A stretch of DNA of 64,000 bases. Origin: Reticulitermes speratus. Its lineage: Eukaryota; Arthropoda; Insecta; Blattodea; Rhinotermitidae. This document shows, piece after piece, positions 1-10,562 of this stretch; the first letter of the stretch is position 1, and each line of letters begins with the position of its first letter. The notes under the pieces were generated by a model that saw only the letters and a list, made by a program, of their open reading frames with translations, did no database searches and was not told where the DNA came from. The stretch covers positions 24,000,679 through 24,064,678 of the forward strand of contig JAJKFL010000010.1 of NCBI GenBank assembly GCA_021186555.1, given 5' to 3'. The position numbers and the translations under genes are program-made.

Positions 1-490
1 GTGTAAATCGGTACTATCAATGACATACTTTACGTAAGGACGTAAACGAAAGCGTGCCCGTATTTTCTACATTGTTCGTCCAATTTCAACAGAATTCTGT
101 ACTGTAGATGCACACAGCAAGTTATTGAGTAATCGAGTTTCGTGAAAAATAGGTGAAGTTAAAGCCATACTTCGCACAGGGACGTGAATGCACGTCTATC
201 TACTATTGCCACATTTATTTTACTATTTTGGGTGAAATTGGGTAATATACAGAGTATACACAAAATAATGATGCGGTTTCCCTTTATTCACCATTGAAAC
301 CGCACCATTCTTTTGTGTATACCCTGTATATCTGCACATAATGCTGTTGACCGTTTGTGAGTTTCGGCACACCGAAGGCCGTACGTTTCTATTGGCGGGA
401 ATGAAAATTACATTTATACATGTGCGTGAAACCGTATGACATTTTGAAAGTAAAAACGCCTTGGTGAAGTGTGTACTGCGTAACTCAGTC
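1..490 (+). repeat. Interspersed repeat R-A, copy 1
   Basis: This non-coding AT-rich block shares long collinear similarity with 51640-52400 and, in reverse, with 10370-10560 and 32250-32420. Shared landmarks are 'gagtttcggcac', 'gaaggccgtac', 'attacattta' and 'gtgtactgcgt'. Inside it a phrase of the type 'tttcgtgaaaaat..ggtg..gtgaaagcc..actt..ggacgtaaa' recurs roughly every 100-130 bp, so the family is itself built from degenerate sub-repeats. The left end lies outside the window. A mariner-like MITE interrupts it at 250-326. I cannot assign it to a named class. Confidence 0.6.
250..326. mobile_element. Palindromic mariner-like MITE, copy 1
   Basis: A 77-bp near-perfect palindrome has ends CAGAGTATACAC / GTGTATACCCTG and is flanked on both sides by TA. 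The arms hold 'atgcggttt' and 'aaaccgcaccattc', separated by a short loop. Copies at 33235-33312 and 40302-40379 have the same arms but unrelated loops. The TA duplication and CAGGGTATACAC-type ends fit a Tc1/mariner-derived MITE (family knowledge). It has no coding capacity. Confidence 0.8.
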
Positions 491-681
491 TTGTTTTTCC
501 TAGGGCCGACTGGAACTTGCCGGCTTTGAATGTCAAGGTGAATCCTAGAGATGAGCGCATGCGCAGGATACAGATCATGGTTTATATTGAGATGTTTTGC
601 TGGCAGTATCGCCTGGAGCAGTGACTATAGTTGGGTCACGAAGATTGCGTGCGTAGGTCGAAAGGTCAGTGTAATTACAAT

Positions 682-950
682 GTAAAGGTAAAATTGTCCC
701 TGTCCACGACATAAACTAGGGAGTAGAGGTATAACTCCACATATTCTTAACCTCGGTACTGGATGGAAGTGAGTGGTCAGCTTCACGGCCCGTTTGCCTT
801 ACTCCCGGAGGAAAACAGCCTTTGGTATCCATTCAGTAGGAAGCTGGAATATATGGAGAATAAAATAAGTTTTTTGTCCCTGCCGGGATTCGAACCACAC
901 TCTTTGGTCGTCCAGCCCGTAGACTGTGTCCCCGAGGACGGAAGCTTTAT
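682..950 (-). mobile_element. SINE-2, diverged copy (minus)
   Basis: Read on the minus strand this is a tRNA-derived SINE. The B-box complement 'gggattcgaacc' is near 884-895, and the 3' body contains 'ggagtagaggtataactcc' and 'aacctcggtactgg', features shared with the better preserved copy at 42791-43087. It is diverged and its exact ends are unclear. The 65-aa frames here are chance readings. Confidence 0.65.
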
Positions 951-1334
951 CCAACATTGAGCCAGCATCCACCGGGACATACCGTGACACCTGCCGTGGT
1001 TAGGGACACGATAAAGAGGACACGTGTACTAATCAACTCGGTGTGGTGACGTTCCAACAAACTGTTCATGCTCTGAGCGTCACTCCAGTTGTGTTCCATG
1101 ACCGGCACATAATGGAGCACAGACGTTCGCTGTTAAATTGTCGGTCATTCTAAGCCATATCGTGTTAATAGATGTTAGTGGAGTGTCCGGTTATATCTCG
1201 GTCACTATGACGCTTCGTGGTTTTTCTCAGATTTACATGCAAATAGTACATTGATATAGGCCACCAGAGGGCTAATATCCATCGGTTAGCGTACAGGTAC
1301 AGACTGTTGGTGGCGTTATTATCCTTCCGTCATT
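951..1334. other. No recognised feature
   Basis: This is unique-looking sequence between a SINE-2 and the first 114-bp element. I see no convincing frame, RNA or repeat in it. Confidence 0.5.
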
Positions 1335-1338
1335 TCAA

Positions 1339-2015
1339 CACTCTAAAGCCCAGTGGTTACTATATGTACCACCAGGTTTAACATTCACAAATCCTACGTT
1401 CTGCCCACACAGTGTACTTATGTGTTTTGTGGGGATCTCAGAACAAACAGCGATTATTTCACTGTACAGCATTAACTGACTGGTTTGTATAACTGAGACG
1501 GAGTGTGTTTACTGCGCGGTACGGACTGTATTTATGTGTTTTGTGTGGATCTCAGAACAAACAGCGATTATTTCACTGTACAGCATTAACTGACTGGTTT
1601 GTATAACTGAGAGGGAGTGTGTTTACTGCGCGGTACGGACTGTATTTATGTGATTTGTGTGGATCTCAGAACAAACAGCGATTATTTCACTGTACAACAT
1701 TAACTGACTGGTTTGTATAACTGAGACGGAGTGTGTTTACTGCGCGGTACGGACTGTATTTATGTGTTTTGTGTGGATCTCAGAACAAACAGCGATTATT
1801 TCACTGTACAGCATTAACTGACTGGTTTGTATAACTGAGACGGAGTGTGTTTACTGCGCGGTACGGACTGTATTTATGTGTTTTGTGTGGATCTCAGAAC
1901 AAACAGCGATTATTTCACTGTACAACATTAACTGACTGGTTTGTATAACTGAGACGGAGTGTGTTTACTGCGCGGTACGGACTGAATATTTAAACACAGT
2001 TTAGGTTAATTTTTG
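1339..2015 (+). mobile_element. TTAA-type MITE with 5 x 114-bp repeats (element A)
   Basis: The left end begins CACTCTAAAGCCCAGTGG after TCAA, a one-base variant of TTAA. The conserved stretch 'tggttactatatgtaccacc' and 'ctgcccacacagtg' follow. Five tandem 114-bp units then run from 1414 to 1984, recognisable by 'ggatctcagaacaaacagc', 'ttaactgactggtttgt' and 'tactgcgcggtacggactg'. The right-hand tail 'ctgaatatttaaa..ggttaat' runs into a SINE-3 remnant. The same architecture recurs at seven other arrays. TTAA plus a CCC-start terminus is the piggyBac-superfamily signature (established knowledge). No transposase is present. The right end is imprecise. Confidence 0.75.
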
Positions 2016-2019
2016 TTTG

Positions 2020-2095
2020 AGATCCGGGTTCGATTTCTGATCAGTCCAAAGTAACACTGGACAGGGTATTCTCACAGTACTTCAGTTTTCCCCTG
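2020..2095 (+). mobile_element. SINE-3 head remnant leading into 92-bp array 1
   Basis: The sequence retains a tRNA B-box-like 'gatccgggttcgattt', then 'cagtcc', 'aaagtaacactggacagg' and 'cagtacttcagttttcccc'. These occur in the same order in the SINE-3 copies at 17425-17703 and 53135 onward, with an internal deletion here. It passes without a break into the satellite, which implies the array grew from this SINE. Confidence 0.6.
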
Positions 2096-3512
2096 TCAGT
2101 ATCATTCCACCAATGCTCCATACTCATTCATACATCTACCACCAACGCTGTATAATGTTTCTCTCCCAGTACTTCAGTTTTCCCCTGTCAGTGTCATTCC
2201 ACCAATGCTCCATACTCATTCATACATCTACCACCAACGCTGTATAATGTTTCTCTCCCAGTACTTCAGTTTTCCCCTGTCAGTATCATTCCACCAATGC
2301 TCCATACTCATTCATACATCTACCACCAACGCTGTATAATGTTTCTCTCCCAGTACTTCAGTTTTCCCCTGTCAGTATCATTCCACCAATGCTCCATACT
2401 CATTCATACATCTACCACCAACGCTGTATAATGTTTCTCTCCCAGTACTTCAGTTTCCCCTGTCAGTATCATTCCACCAATGCTCCATACTCATTCATAC
2501 ATCTACCACCGACGCTGTATAATGTTTCTCTCCCAGTACTTCAGTTTTCCCCTGTCAGTATCATTCCACCAATGCTCCATACTCATTCATACATCTACCA
2601 CCAACGCTGTATAATGTTTCTCTCCCAGTACTTCAGTTTTCCCCTGTCAGTGTCATTCCACCAATGCTCCATACTCATTCATACATCTACCACCAACGCT
2701 GTATAATGTTTCTCTCCCAGTACTTCAGTTTTCCCCTGTCAGTATCATTCCACCAATGCTCCATACTCATTCATACATCTACCACCAACGCTGTATAATG
2801 TTTCTCTCCCAGTACTTCAGTTTTCCCCTGTCAGTATCATTCCACCAATGCTCCATACTCATTCATACATCTACCACCAACGCTGTATAATGTTTCTCTC
2901 CCAGTACTTCAGTTTTCCCCTGTCAGTATCATTCCACCAATGCTCCATACTCATTCATACATCTACCACCAACGCTGTATAATGTTTCTCTCCCAGTACT
3001 TCAGTTTCCCCTGTCAGTATCATTCCACCAATGCTCCACACTCATTCATACATCTACCACCAACGCTGTATAATGTTTCTCTCCCAGTACTTCAGTTTTC
3101 CCCTGTCAGTATCATTCCACCAATGCTCCATACTCATTCATCCATCTACCACCAACGCTGTATAATGTTTCTCTCCCAGTACTTCAGTTTCCCCTGTCAG
3201 TATCATTCCACCAATGCTCCATACTCATTCATCCATCTACCACCAACGCTGTATAATGTTTCTCTCCCAGTACTTCAGTTTTCCCCTGTCAGTATCATTC
3301 CACCAATGCTCCATACTCATTCATACATCTACCACCAACGCTGTATAATGTTTCTCTCCCAGTACTTCAGTTTCCCCTGTCAGTATCATTCCACCAATGC
3401 TCCATACTCATTCATCCATCTACCACCAACGCTGTATAATGTTTCTCTCCCAGTACTTCAGTTTCCCCTGTCAGTATCATTCCACCATTGCTCCATACTC
3501 ATTTTCGTTTAC
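2077..3512 (+). repeat. 92-bp satellite array 1 (about 15-16 copies)
   Basis: The tandem unit is 92 bp with 91-bp variants caused by three versus four T in 'cagtttTcccc'. Its landmarks are 'cagtatcattccaccaatg', 'ctccatactcattcatac', 'accaccaacgctgtataatg' and 'tctctcccagtacttcag'. Copies are very similar. Because 91/92-bp units shift frame predictably and happen to lack stops, long open frames of 105 and 266 codons appear. They are artefacts of the repeat: the three frames encode the same few peptides in rotation. The unit is homologous to the body of SINE-3. Confidence 0.92.
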
Positions 3513-3612
3513 ATGCTGCTTATACCAGACGGACAAACGGGCGAAGCCTGGGAACTTTCCAAAAAGCAATGCTACTTCGAATATCAAGGAGCATTGGATA
3601 GAAAAATAATTG
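3513..3612 (+). mobile_element. Shared 3' tail of the 92-bp SINE array
   Basis: Beyond the last monomer (which has the variant 'ccaccattgctccat') comes 'catgctgcttataccag', 'cgggcgaagcctgggaac' and 'gagcattggatag'. The same tail follows array 2 at 25950-26055, and a related piece lies at 48056-48115 with no array. This marks it as the 3' part of the mobile unit carrying the array, not random flank. Confidence 0.6.
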
Positions 3613-4465
3613 CACTCAGTGTAACCCACACTCTCCTCAGAGATGGCAGGTTAACGACTGACGGCAGTATATTCATTTCACAGACTATCTCTGCTCTACA
3701 GCAAGACGCTCAGGCTGACCGTCCTTCAGTCCTAACGTGACTTTGAATTAGTCATTTAAGTTTTAAACCATTTTATTATTATCTTCAGTATCAGTGATGT
3801 TTTATTATCCTCATTAGTTCCTGATATCTGGTGGATAATTTTGAAATGTTAGAAGCAAGATTTTGTAAAGAAGAAGTGATTTTGCTGATGAAGGAGATAT
3901 GGTGTTAGTGTTGGTGCAGTGTGAACCGGGCGAAACGGGAGCAGTGTTAAGTAGATCTGCTATAAATATTATACTGGAGGCCAGCGACTATACGAAAGGC
4001 AAATTGCGTTACCAGCTGAGTCTTTACCACGGTAACTGTGAAGCAAGATGCCTGCGGTCTTGAAAATTCGAAAGCATGGATTGCGGATTTGAATTCCATC
4101 TGGGACAAGGACTTACAGAACTACGAGTATCTAAATTACGACATTTGAGGTTCTCACAGCGGTATTTCGGAGAATTTATATTTTGTGGGTTGTAACGATG
4201 TGTCCCGGCGTTTCGAAAGTCCGTGGATCTCTTGACCCTCGAAAGACTTTCCTACGAAACGTCGGGAACCATTCAAACCATTTAGATGTATTTTTTTTCT
4301 ACGTTCATTCTTTCGCTTTCTTCAGCCTCGTGTAAAAAAATGTAAGACGCGAAACTCCGCAAATTAACTTCAAGGTTGAGTGTCCCAATTTAGAAGCTTA
4401 TGGTTGCTGATTTATTCAAATTCGCAGCTTGTTATGGAATACGAAAGTTTTTATTGCCGAGTTCA
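3613..4465. other. Mostly unique sequence with one inverted repeat
   Basis: No gene is recognised. At 4204-4266 an inverted repeat has arms 'cccggcgtttcgaaagtc' and 'gactttcctacgaaacgtc', with 'cgaaacgtcgggaacc' on the right. It is one of several dispersed GAAACGTCG hairpins in the window. Nothing else is supported. Confidence 0.5.
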
Positions 4466-4469
4466 CAAC

Positions 4470-4790
4470 AACCTCTCACTGCTACCTATCCTGAGCCAGA
4501 TCAATCCACTCTACGTTGTCCAATTCTATTTATTTTAGGATCTACTTTGCGGTTCAGGCGGTTAGACGCTTGTTTTTCACCGCAGAGTTCCGAATTCGAT
4601 CCTAGGCATGTCCATTTGGGATTTGTGGTGGACAGTGGCACGATTACTTCGGTTTTTCTCCTATCAGTATTGTTCTATCTAAGCTACACACTCATTTATC
4701 TATCACCGACACATTCTTAGGATTTGACAGCGTCGTTAAATAAGGCATCCATCTTAATATTATCCTCCCATTTGTGCTGTCTTTTCTTCT
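4470..4790 (-). pseudogene. LINE C-terminus fragment, split by a SINE
   Basis: On the minus strand, 4725-4785 reads 'RQHKWEDNIKMDA', which is the EDNIKMDL motif of an insect non-LTR retrotransposon ORF. Further along, 4470-4540 matches the DNA of the better copy at 48605-48836 ('tatcctgagccatatcaatcc'). A SINE-3 variant lies between the halves (4554-4716). No frame is intact. The clade is uncertain (RTE- or CR1/Jockey-like). Confidence 0.6.
4554..4716 (+). mobile_element. SINE-3 variant with a single satellite-like monomer
   Basis: The insertion is flanked by a 9-bp duplication, TTAGGATCT at 4545-4553 and TTAGGATTT at 4717-4725. It has a worn tRNA-like head ('cggttcaggcggttag', 'ttcgatcctagg'), the SINE-3 body 'gggatttgtggtggac', then 'cttcggtttttctcc', 'tcagtattgttctat' and 'cactcatttatctatcaccg'. 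The last part aligns with the 92-bp unit but occurs only once. It is therefore a free-standing SINE carrying one unexpanded monomer, the likely precursor state of the arrays. Confidence 0.65.
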
Positions 4791-4961
4791 GGTTTTGCAA
4801 CCAGAACTTTTACGCAAAAAGTGCGTAATCTACAAACCAGCCGCTTTGCATCACGTGATCACCATCTGTTACGAACTGGGTGTCCTTGGGTTTTCCAATT
4901 TAGCTGTAAGTTTCGAGTCGACCTGGACACACCACCTTCTTGTAACCAGTTTGTATTAATA

Positions 4962-5288
4962 CAGGCATAACCCGCACTTACGACAGGTTAGGTTCCAGAC
5001 CACTGTTGTAACTCGAAAATCGTCGCAACTCGAAGCAATGCATTTTTTTCACTTATCGATGCATGTACTCTTCATAATTAGTCGAGTCATCAAGGGCCAA
5101 ACTCTTTCGTGCTGGTGATTTAAAGGACTTTTTGAAACATAAACTGACGACAGTGATCGGTAGCGTCATGTCGCTAAGGTGTCGTAACTGCGAAGCAAGC
5201 GCCTCAAGTTCGGGGCATTGTGGCAATTGAAAAGCGTCGTAAGTGTGAGGCGACGTAAGTCGAAGTGTCGTAAGACGGGGTATGCCTG
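4962..5288. mobile_element. pogo/Tigger-like MITE
   Basis: The ends are inverted: CAGGCATAACCCGCACTTAC at the left and, at the right, 'gtcgtaagacggggtatgcctg'-type sequence. Both are bordered by TA (4960-4961 and 5289-5290). CAGGCATACCCCG-type termini with a TA duplication are typical of pogo/Tigger DNA transposons (family knowledge). The interior contains repeated 'cgtaagt/cgaag' phrases and no transposase. Confidence 0.75.
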
Positions 5289-5529
5289 TATTATCTCAAT
5301 TCACTTTGCATTACGCACCAGGTTTTTCCACAGGTTCAACGGTGACCCACTTTTTATGTGGTTTCTTCCATCCATCAGATTAATTTACGTAACTGTGAAG
5401 CTCAGTTATGTGCTGACTAGTGTCAACACCGGCTGTACTGCGTAGGACAGGCCTGGGAAATGCCATCGGGCTGAATGGTGAACCCTTTACATACTGAGAG
5501 AGACATTACATATAGTGAAGCTTCATAAA

Positions 5530-5655
5530 AACCAAGATTATTTCTCTCTACAGCATTAACTGACTGATTTTTTAATCCAAATTCAGTGTTTTCTGCGCGG
5601 TACGAACTGGATCTTTAAATATAATTGAGCTAAATGTTAGTATTTAACCCGTGCC
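5530..5655 (+). repeat. Single decayed 114-bp unit with right end
   Basis: One worn monomer is visible ('attatttctctctacagc', 'attaactgactg', 'ctgcgcggtacgaactgg'), followed by the element's right tail 'atctttaaatataattgag' and then TTTAA. It is an unexpanded or collapsed copy of the 114-bp element, older than the arrays. Confidence 0.6.
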
Positions 5656-5816
5656 CGCTCAACCTGTAGCTCGCGAGTAACATGCTGCCCGCGGAGACAT
5701 GTAAAATGACGAAACGTCTTTCAACCCTTTCCCTGGACAAGCCGAGATAGAAGGCGCAAGCAATTTTTAAAACTTATGACCTGTTTATTTATGGAGACAT
5801 ATATTTACATTACTGG

Positions 5817-6113
5817 GGCACGCGATGGCGCAGTTGGTTAAGGCACTGCTCTACAAGCCGGAAGGTCGCGGGTTCGATTCCCGATTGTGTCATTGGAATT
5901 TTTCATTGACATAATCCTTTCGGCGCGCTATGGCCCTGGGGTCGACTCAGCCTCTAAAAGAAATGAGTACCAGGAGTGTTTCCTGAGGGGTAAAGGCGGC
6001 CAGTGCGTAGGGCTGACAACCTTACCACTCATGTGCCGATTGTCTATAAATCTGTGAGCCTCAACCTCCTGGAACCCTAAGGGCCTGTCCAGGCCTGTAA
6101 TGGGATTGCTTTA
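5817..6113 (+). mobile_element. SINE-1, near full length
   Basis: This is a tRNA-derived SINE. The A-box-like region 'ggcgcagttggttaaggc' and B-box 'ggtcgcgggttcgattccc' make the head. The body has 'tcattgacataatccttt', 'ggtcgactcagcctct' and 'gagtaccaggagtgtttcc', and the 3' end is 'ctgtaatgggattgctttac'. About 300 bp. No clean target duplication was found. Confidence 0.85.
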
Positions 6114-6739
6114 CAATTTGTAATATGTTACTAAATCCTTTTGTAAAAATATGCTAAAACTATCAAGGTTATGAATTCAATATTTTCTTAAACTTTTCCC
6201 GTTATTGACAGTATATTGTTATTACACTTAGTGTACAGAAAAATACACAGGTAAACATATGTATAGTTATACGTATAATTATACATATAATTATATGTAT
6301 AATTATACGTATAATTATTCATTCTTCGCTCTGTGTACTGAAGTCCATTTTGCCCGCATGCAGACAAATTATTATTTGCAGGTGAGAGGCGTTGTTAGGT
6401 ACTATTTTACATTCTATAGTATATTTTTATAAAGACATGCCTGGTGATGGCCGCACGGCCGAAACATGTAGCATGATTATGTGCAGACGAGTTTCTAAAA
6501 ATGGACGTGTAGTTATGTTTGACTGTTTCTATCAGTCGACTATCAATGCCCTGCGTTTAATTCAACGCACTGGAGTAAGTGCGTGTCGAGATTGAAGAAC
6601 TGTCCTGGCAAGAGGTTTTAGTGGGTCACGCGTTTTCTAAAATCTTTGCCAATTTTCAGTATCCAGGCCACGTACTATGGATAATTCGAGATTGTCAGTA
6701 AGTTTTAATTTGCAAGGTATTGTTCAGCGATTCTTTACA
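6114..6739. other. Unique sequence with AT palindromes and one hairpin motif
   Basis: 6258-6330 is an AT-rich run of alternating 'tatacgtataattata' type palindromes. At 6440-6472 is the dispersed motif CTGGTGATGGCC..GGCCGAAACATGTAG, here with a tight GGCC stem. No gene is seen. Confidence 0.5.
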
Positions 6740-6740
6740 C

Positions 6741-7016
6741 CAGAGGTCCACAGATTGTCCAAAAATATACGAGCCACCTCAAAATTCTAGGCGCCAGAAG
6801 GTTGATATGAAACAAATTCCATATGTGGACCCACAGTTCTGCAGTGACCTCTGAACCTCACTGTTATCTGTCGCCTTCTGCTCGGTGCTTGTGTACTGAT
6901 ACACATTTTTGTGTGTAAAGGAAAGAAATTTAATAATTATGCTGACAATATTAGGTGCCACCGTACAAAATTTAGTCGCCTGGGCGACCAGGCGCCCCGG
7001 GATTTATACACTCCAG
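6741..7016. mobile_element. hAT-like MITE, copy 1
   Basis: The element begins CAGAGGTCCACA and ends ..TTTATACACTCCAG. It is flanked by an 8-bp duplication with one mismatch, CTTTACAC at 6733-6740 and CTTTTCAC at 7017-7024. Inside are 'attaggtgccaccgtac' and 'tttagtcgcctgggcgacc', shared with 10563-10729. CAGNGGT ends and an 8-bp duplication are hAT features (established). Non-coding, 276 bp. Confidence 0.75.
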
Positions 7017-7620
7017 CTTTTCACACTTCTGATGAGAAGAAATTTTGCTCTTTGGCCTGCATTCACTGCTTCGAATCCCTGTCGATACGTTCACTATCCT
7101 GACAGATGTTTTGTACGGCTCCTCTGTCCGTCCGGTATTTCAAATTAGGCCACGATCGTTTCCTTCCGCGTCACTGTCCAAACGATTATCACTGGCATGA
7201 CACTATGTAGTCTGAGCTACTGACAAAATCGTTACTTCAACCATAATCAAATAAATAAACCGAACGTCAGGGCGCAGCATGTTCCACATTAACCTCTATT
7301 GGCCAAACTGGCCGCCTATGTCCCATTAAATGCAACGCTTCATGGACGAAAGAGAAAACGCTGTTCCATTCAGTTGCAGGGACGGGCATTTGAAATGAAA
7401 GTACCTCCGGCTGTTAGCAGCTGCATTGGAACCTAAAGGCCGGAAGGGAAATGTTAACTGCGACCGATTATCCCAATGAAGTTTTTCTTTGCATTCCTGA
7501 TTTTCTCCAGACAAATTCTGTAACCTGTTTTCCCCCATTTCCGATACGGCATCCTTAAACTAACAGCAGTGACGAGATTAATCGCTCATCGAAGTCTGTA
7601 GCGCTCCGACGATGATATGT
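7017..7620. other. No recognised feature
   Basis: Unique-looking sequence. A 70-codon minus-strand frame (7326-7538) has no recognisable motif and is not supported as a gene. Confidence 0.4.
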
Positions 7621-7785
7621 CTTAGTGAAGTAATCCTATTTATTTTGACTTTGTCTATTATTTTAACTTTTCATGACGTACTACGTTTCGGAAGCCATCT
7701 CTGCCTCCGTCTTCCGAAACGTAGTACTTCGTGAAAAATTAAAACAATGGACAAAGTCGCAAAGAAGTAAGATTACTTCAGTAAG
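7621..7785. mobile_element. Foldback element with long arms
   Basis: An inverted repeat has arms of about 75 bp, 7621-7697 and 7709-7785. The outer ends are 'cttagtgaagtaatc' and 'gattacttcagtaag'. The inner arms are 'tactacgtttcggaag' and 'cttccgaaacgtagta', and the loop is about 11 bp. It contains the GAAACGT motif seen elsewhere. No terminal duplication was established. Confidence 0.7.
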
Positions 7786-8553
7786 ATTATTTGATAGTTG
7801 TCTGCGTGGCGGTGGAGAGGTAAGCTGCTAGGAGGCGAAGCAATGCGCGCGCACCATCTAGCGTTTTCAGTCCGTTTCAAAAACGTCCGCAGCGACTGAA
7901 GCTATGAATGTACTGCCAACACAGTAAATGTTTTTGTAAAGAGGTATAGCGCTACCTGGCCGTTCCGAGGTGAGCCTAGCAGCGACCACGTCGTGCCGAC
8001 AGCAGCTGTAGCAAGTTATCTGGTCACTGCAAAACATAAGAGTGGTTAGTGAACCATGCAATTAATGTCAATGACAAATGATGTTTGTAATCCTGCTCGA
8101 ACAGAACGGTGTTCATTGGCGGGTTTGGAATAAATCCAGTGTGGCGGGCTTCTTGAGGAGGAGGTCATTGTGCTTGAGTAAGACGACTTTGAGGATCAAT
8201 TTACATACAGTTGATAAGGGTCTTTAAGTTGTGGAAGTTAAAGAGAGCTGTTGATTTGCGAGATCGTTATGTGTGCTGCGTCTGTCGCAAGTTTGTAGAA
8301 AGTGAATATATTGCAAAGAAAGTAAGAGAAGTCTGTTAAGTGGCAGTTCTCAGAGCTAATGGATCTTGCTGGGCCCAGCTTCGCGCTCTGTACGTGTCGC
8401 TACTGACAACAGAACTGAGTGAGGTACTGCAAACCACTGGGCTGGTCAAACGTGACGTCACGTCTCGTCGCCTGGTGTGCGCATAAGCGGCCTCCATCCA
8501 GTACGACTGCATTCAGCCAGTGCCTTTTTGTCGTCTGTTCAATCTTGAGCTGA
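7786..8553. other. No recognised feature
   Basis: Unique-looking sequence between a foldback and SINE-1. Short frames here have no recognisable domain. Confidence 0.4.
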
Positions 8554-8554
8554 G

Positions 8555-8845
8555 GACACGCGGTGGCGCAGTTGGTTGAGGCACTGCGCTACAAGCCGGA
8601 AGGTCGCGGGTTCCAGTCCTGATGGTAGCATTACAATTTTTCATTGACATAATCCTTTCGGTCGCACTATGGTTCTGAGGTCGACTCAGCCTGTAACAGA
8701 AATGAGTACCAGGAGTATTTCCTTGGGGGTAAAGGCGGCCGGCGCATAGGGCTGACAACCTTACCACCTTCATGTGCCGATTGTATAGAAATCTGTGAGC
8801 CTCAACCTCCTGGAACCCTAAGGGCCTGTCCAGGGATTGCTTTAC
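8555..8845 (+). mobile_element. SINE-1 copy
   Basis: It has the same head and body as 5817-6113 ('gcgcagttggttgaggcac', 'ggtcgcgggttccagtcc'). An imperfect duplication is visible as TCTTGAGCTGAG before and TCTGAGCTGCAG after. It lacks part of the 'ccaggcctgtaatg' tail. Confidence 0.85.
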
Positions 8846-9147
8846 CAGTCTGAGCTGCAGTTTTGATGTCAAGCTTTTGCTGCATTAATACTTCTGATAT
8901 TTATTTGTGTTTGTGAGACTCGTAGTCCTTGTTTCACGCCTTTTTTTTCTTTAACGCCCCTTGTCAATATACGCAGATATATAAAGATTTTGTTTTAGGA
9001 TGTTAAGAAATTTTATTTCATGTTTAGTGCGCATTTTTTTGGGAGGGGGGGCTTTTATCTATGTAAATGTCGTGGCCGGAGGGGTACCAGGGACTCTGTA
9101 TTTGGCATATTGAGGGATAGTAATTCTCTGGATACATTATTGATTAA

Positions 9148-9394
9148 GATGGCGCAGTTGGTTGAGGCACTGCGCTACAAGCCGGAAGATCGCGGGTTTG
9201 ATTCCAGATGGTGTCATTGGAATTTTTCATTGACTTAATCCTTCTGGCCGCACTATGGCCCTGGGGTCGATTCAGCCTCTAACAGTAATGAGTACCATCC
9301 TGGGGGGTAAAGGCGGCCTTACCACCTTCATGTGCCGATTGTCAGAAATCTGGTAGCTTCAAGAGTCTGTCCAGGCCTGTAATGGGATTGCTTT
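9148..9394 (+). mobile_element. SINE-1, internally deleted
   Basis: The head 'ggcgcagttggttgaggc' and B-box 'gatcgcgggtttgattcc' are intact. The body lacks the 'agtatttcctgg' and 'gtgcgtagggctgac' parts. It ends 'ctgtaatgggattgcttt'. The 72-codon frame reading through it is a chance frame. Confidence 0.8.
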
Positions 9395-9775
9395 GTCTTT
9401 GCTTACATTTTTGCTTTGCAGCTCAGGATCTTTCTGCTCGTATTTTTGTAGCCTGACTGGAAGGCTGTAAATTTGTCGATGACATCCCATTCTGATATAT
9501 GAACAGGCGGCAGTCACATTTAGTCACTAAATTTAGTAGTGACTGTACTGCCTTTTACTCTTCATGTATCATACCGCTGTGTCATCGACAGACACTTTAA
9601 CGTTTATGTGTCATTGTCAGTTATATATTTGGTGTGAGTGTTTCCCGACGTTTCGGAGTATCGCTTTACATTTATCTTAAAGGGTAATAGGTCCGTGAGG
9701 ATCGGCTCGCCTCTTTTCATACTCTTTTAAATATATCTCTCACTAACAGTTCTACCCCATAGGCTTGTGTAGTGT
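9395..9775. other. Unique sequence with a GAAACGTCG-type hairpin
   Basis: At 9643-9690, reversed, lies the dispersed motif 'cgacgtttcggag...tatcttaaagg'. No gene is seen. Confidence 0.4.
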
Positions 9776-10282
9776 GAACTGTTAACAACATTGCTAACTG
9801 TTCACAACATTGCTAACTGTTTCATCAATGTCAGTTGCTAACTGTTCACAACGTTGCTAACTGTTCACAACGTTGCTTAACTGTTCACAACGTTGCGTAA
9901 CTGTTCACAACGTTGCTAACTGTTCACAACGTTGCTAACTGTTCACAACGTTGCTAACTGTTCACAACGTTGCTAACTGTTCACAACGTTGCTAACTGTT
10001 CACAACGTTGCTAACTGTTCACAACGTTGCTAACTGTTCACAACGTTGCTAACTGTTCACAACGTTGCTAACTGTTCACAACGTTGCTAACTGTTCACAA
10101 CGTTGCTAACTGTTCACAACGTTGCTAACTGTTCACAACGTTGCTAACTGTTCACAACGTTGCTAACTGTTCACAACGTTGCTAACTGTTCACAACGTTG
10201 CTAACTGTTCACAACGTTGCTAACTGTTCACAACATTGCTAACTGTTCACAACATTGCTAACTGTTCACAACATTGCTAACG
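9776..10282. repeat. 19-bp minisatellite (about 26 copies)
   Basis: The unit is CTAACTGTTCACAACGTTG, perfectly periodic at 19 bp through the centre. Edge copies carry A for G ('aacattg') at both ends, and short indels occur near the left edge. Younger homogenised copies are central and diverged copies marginal, as expected for expansion by unequal exchange or slippage. Confidence 0.95.
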
Positions 10283-10369
10283 CAGCCATAAATAAATAAA
10301 CAAATAAGATTAATAAGGACCAATAAAATACGTCTCTTCGCATAGTCTTTGCGCCTCCATTCTCGGGTA

Positions 10370-10560
10370 AAAAAGACAGCAAACGGTGTAGCTACCAACC
10401 GCAGTACACAAACTTCACCAAGGCGATCTTTAGCTTCAAAATATCTTACTGTGTCACGGAACACGTGTAAATGTAATTTCATTTATGCCCACAACAAAAA
10501 AAAGTACGGCATTACCTACGCCGGTTTTCACGAAAATCACAAATGCTTAACGACATTGTG
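10370..10560 (-). repeat. Interspersed repeat R-A, copy 2 (minus)
   Basis: The reverse complement matches 400-490 and 52250-52330: 'gaaattacatttacacgtg', 'gccttggtgaag' and 'gtgtactgcg'. It is a fragment only. The overlapping open frames on both strands are not coding. Confidence 0.55.
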
Positions 10561-10562
10561 TA

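Noticed and set aside
2940..3740. 266-codon open frame
   Set aside because: It is the 92-bp satellite translated in rotating frames plus the SINE tail; the peptide repeats and similar frames occur in every array.
5817..5890. Possible genuine tRNA gene (A and B boxes, also at 8555, 39932, 42791, 52471)
   Set aside because: Each continues into a conserved SINE body and several have target duplications; no complete cloverleaf with acceptor stem was seen.
9776..10282. Telomere-like or origin iteron array
   Set aside because: The 19-bp unit does not match insect telomeric TTAGG and no replication protein gene is present.
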